From: Cytophagales bacterium
GTDB lineage: Bacteria > Bacteroidota > Bacteroidia > Cytophagales > Cyclobacteriaceae
Assembly: GCA_029262935.1 (NCBI GenBank)
Contig: JAJCYK010000352.1
Location: 1-6,470, forward strand
Length of the DNA: 6,470 bases
Direction: 5' to 3'
The translations under genes were made by a program, and so were the position numbers. How positions within the stretch are numbered: the stretch's first letter is position 1; each line of letters starts with the position of its first letter. Below, in pieces: positions 5,128 to 6,470 of this stretch. The notes below the pieces were generated by a model, which was not told the DNA's origin, ran no database searches, and saw nothing but the letters and a program-made list of their open reading frames with translations.

Positions 5128-6470
5128 ATGGACCAAGAGCTTTCAACAGAGTACCTTAAGCTAACCGTTAACTATATGGAAGAGTATTTAACGGGACTTA
5201 AAAAAAGACGAGTTGCACCGACTTCTGAACAAGTTGATGCCCTGGAAATATTTAATACGGACTTACCCGTTCAAGGAGAAGATTCCACCCAAGTATTGGA
5301 AAAGTTGCACCATTATGGTTCGCCGGCAACGGTCGGTACTGCTGGAGGAAGATACTTTGGCTATGTAATAGGCGGTACTTTGCCGGCTGCTTTAGGCGCA
5401 TATTGTTTAGCTGGTGCCTGGGATCAATGCGCAGGTTTGCAGGTCTTGTCACCAACTGCGGAAAAACTGGAGGTGGTGGCCGGGAGCTGGCTCAGAGACC
5501 TCTTATCCTTACCTGATTCTGCAGGCACAGGCTTTGTCACAGGTGCTACCATGGCCAACTTTACAGGACTGGCGGCAGCCCGTCACGCCATTCTGAAGGA
5601 TTTGGGCTGGAATGTTGAAACCCAAGGATTGTATGGGGCTCCTGAAATTAAGGTTATCGTAGGGGAGGAGGTTCATGTAAGTGTTTTGAAGGCCCTGTCT
5701 TTACTGGGATTTGGCAGCGAAAGGGTAATACGCATACCAGCGGATGATCAAGGTCGTATGCAAGCCGAAGTGTTTGATCTGGATGAGTCCCCAACTATAG
5801 TCTGTTTACAAGCTGGAAACGTAGACAGTGGCGGTGTTGATCCCATGCATCTGATTATTCCCAAAGCAAAGTCCAAGGGAGCCTGGGTACATATAGATGG
5901 GGCTTTTGGGTTGTGGGCTGCAGCCTCCCCAAAGTATGCACATTTAGTGGAAGGTGTGTCCTTAGCGGATTCCTGGGCGGTTGATTTGCACAAATGGCTA
6001 AATGTGCCCTATGACAGCGGTGTAGTTATCTGCAAGAACCCGGAACATCTTCGAGCCTCCATGTCAGTCAATGCGGCATATTTGCCGCCTCCAGGGGCAC
6101 AAGGACCTTATCAATATACGCCTGGCATGTCTCGACGTGCCCGCGGTACGGAAGCGTACGCCGCACTGCTCTCATTAGGTAAATCCGGGGTAGCTGCGTT
6201 AATTGAAGAAGGATGCCGACATGCAAAAAGATTCGCTGAAGCACTAAGTGAAGCAGGTTATGAAATACTAAATGATGTGGTGCTAAATCAAGTTTTGGTC
6301 AATTTTGGCCCACACACGGACGCAATTATGGAGCATCTGCAACAGGAAGGTACCTGCTGGGTGGCGGGCACTCTTTGGCAAGGGAAAAAGGCCATGCGAA
6401 TTAGTGTCAGTTGCTGGGCCACCACGGACGAAGACGTTACCCATACACTTGAGGCCATGATTCGGACTGC
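5128..6470 (+). CDS. Group II PLP-dependent decarboxylase family enzyme (partial at right edge)
   Basis: The frame is open from the ATG at 5128 to the window end (447 codons and two bases), so the C-terminus is missing. Family members run about 450-500 residues, so most of the gene is present. The fold is the aspartate aminotransferase type of PLP enzyme. Visible landmarks are the glycine-rich FVTGATMANFTGLAAAR (about 136-152), H183 in EEVHVS that should stack on the cofactor ring, D258 in HIDGAFG for the pyridine nitrogen, and the Schiff-base lysine K289 in DSWAVDLHKWLNVPYDSG. SRRARG (about 335-340) is a further family motif. This matches the aromatic-L-amino-acid/glutamate decarboxylase family, in a subgroup often annotated only as a PLP-dependent decarboxylase. 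The substrate cannot be assigned. The 209-base gap before it (4919-5127) holds the hairpin at 4954 and no recognisable SD site or convincing promoter. It is probably transcribed separately from the genes upstream. Confidence 0.9.
   Translation, partial: MDQELSTEYLKLTVNYMEEYLTGLKKRRVAPTSEQVDALEIFNTDLPVQGEDSTQVLEKLHHYGSPATVGTAGGRYFGYVIGGTLPAALGAYCLAGAWDQCAGLQVLSPTAEKLEVVAGSWLRDLLSLPDSAGTGFVTGATMANFTGLAAARHAILKDLGWNVETQGLYGAPEIKVIVGEEVHVSVLKALSLLGFGSERVIRIPADDQGRMQAEVFDLDESPTIVCLQAGNVDSGGVDPMHLIIPKAKSKGAWVHIDGAFGLWAAASPKYAHLVEGVSLADSWAVDLHKWLNVPYDSGVVICKNPEHLRASMSVNAAYLPPPGAQGPYQYTPGMSRRARGTEAYAALLSLGKSGVAALIEEGCRHAKRFAEALSEAGYEILNDVVLNQVLVNFGPHTDAIMEHLQQEGTCWVAGTLWQGKKAMRISVSCWATTDEDVTHTLEAMIRT

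Noticed and set aside
5252..5993. Three overlapping frames (minus 5252-5455, plus 5414-5596, minus 5748-5993)
   Set aside because: All lie inside the PLP enzyme gene, whose frame carries every expected family motif. These are shadows.
1..6470. tRNA or rRNA genes, CRISPR arrays, insertion sequences, prophage or integration sites
   Set aside because: No cloverleaf-like region, regular spaced repeats, transposase motifs or paired terminal inverted repeats were seen on either strand.

Overview
The window looks like chromosomal DNA from a Bacteroidota bacterium, probably a flavobacterium-like or cytophaga-like lineage. Three signs point there. Intergenic regions are AT-rich and starts almost lack Shine-Dalgarno sites. 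Several -7-like elements resemble TAnnTTTG, the phylum's promoter motif. Gene content is typical of the group: a LytS/LytTR two-component pair, a GbsR-type MarR regulator and a small secreted beta-rich protein. This assignment is inferred from style and gene content, not from a marker gene.

Layout. Positions 1-414 (minus strand) hold the N-terminal part of a PAS-like signalling protein that runs off the left edge. A 220-bp divergent intergenic region (415-634) carries a 15-bp palindrome and a candidate minus-strand promoter. On the plus strand follow an unrecognised 97-residue protein (635-928), a GbsR/MarR-type regulator (977-1480) and a class I SAM-dependent methyltransferase (1520-2470). 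After a 133-bp gap with a direct repeat and a terminator-like hairpin comes a two-gene sensor operon: a LytS-type membrane histidine kinase (2604-3704, TTG start) and its LytTR response regulator (3704-4483, 1-base overlap). Next is a small predicted secreted protein (4565-4918), then a long hairpin terminator (4954-5010). Last is a group II PLP-dependent decarboxylase-family enzyme (5128 to beyond the right edge).

How the parts may work together. The regulator and methyltransferase look like one transcription unit. A candidate operator, TTTCA-N8-TGAAA, lies before both genes, so the GbsR-like protein may control itself and the methyltransferase. The kinase and regulator form a standard cell-envelope sensing pair. 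The secreted protein directly downstream is a natural candidate target or partner, but nothing proves this. The PLP enzyme appears to be a separate unit beyond the hairpin.

I found no RNA gene, insertion sequence, CRISPR array or prophage module. I see no convincing evidence of a wholly new system. The strongest open points are the shared operator-like motif, the hairpin directly before the kinase start, and the two small uncharacterised proteins.
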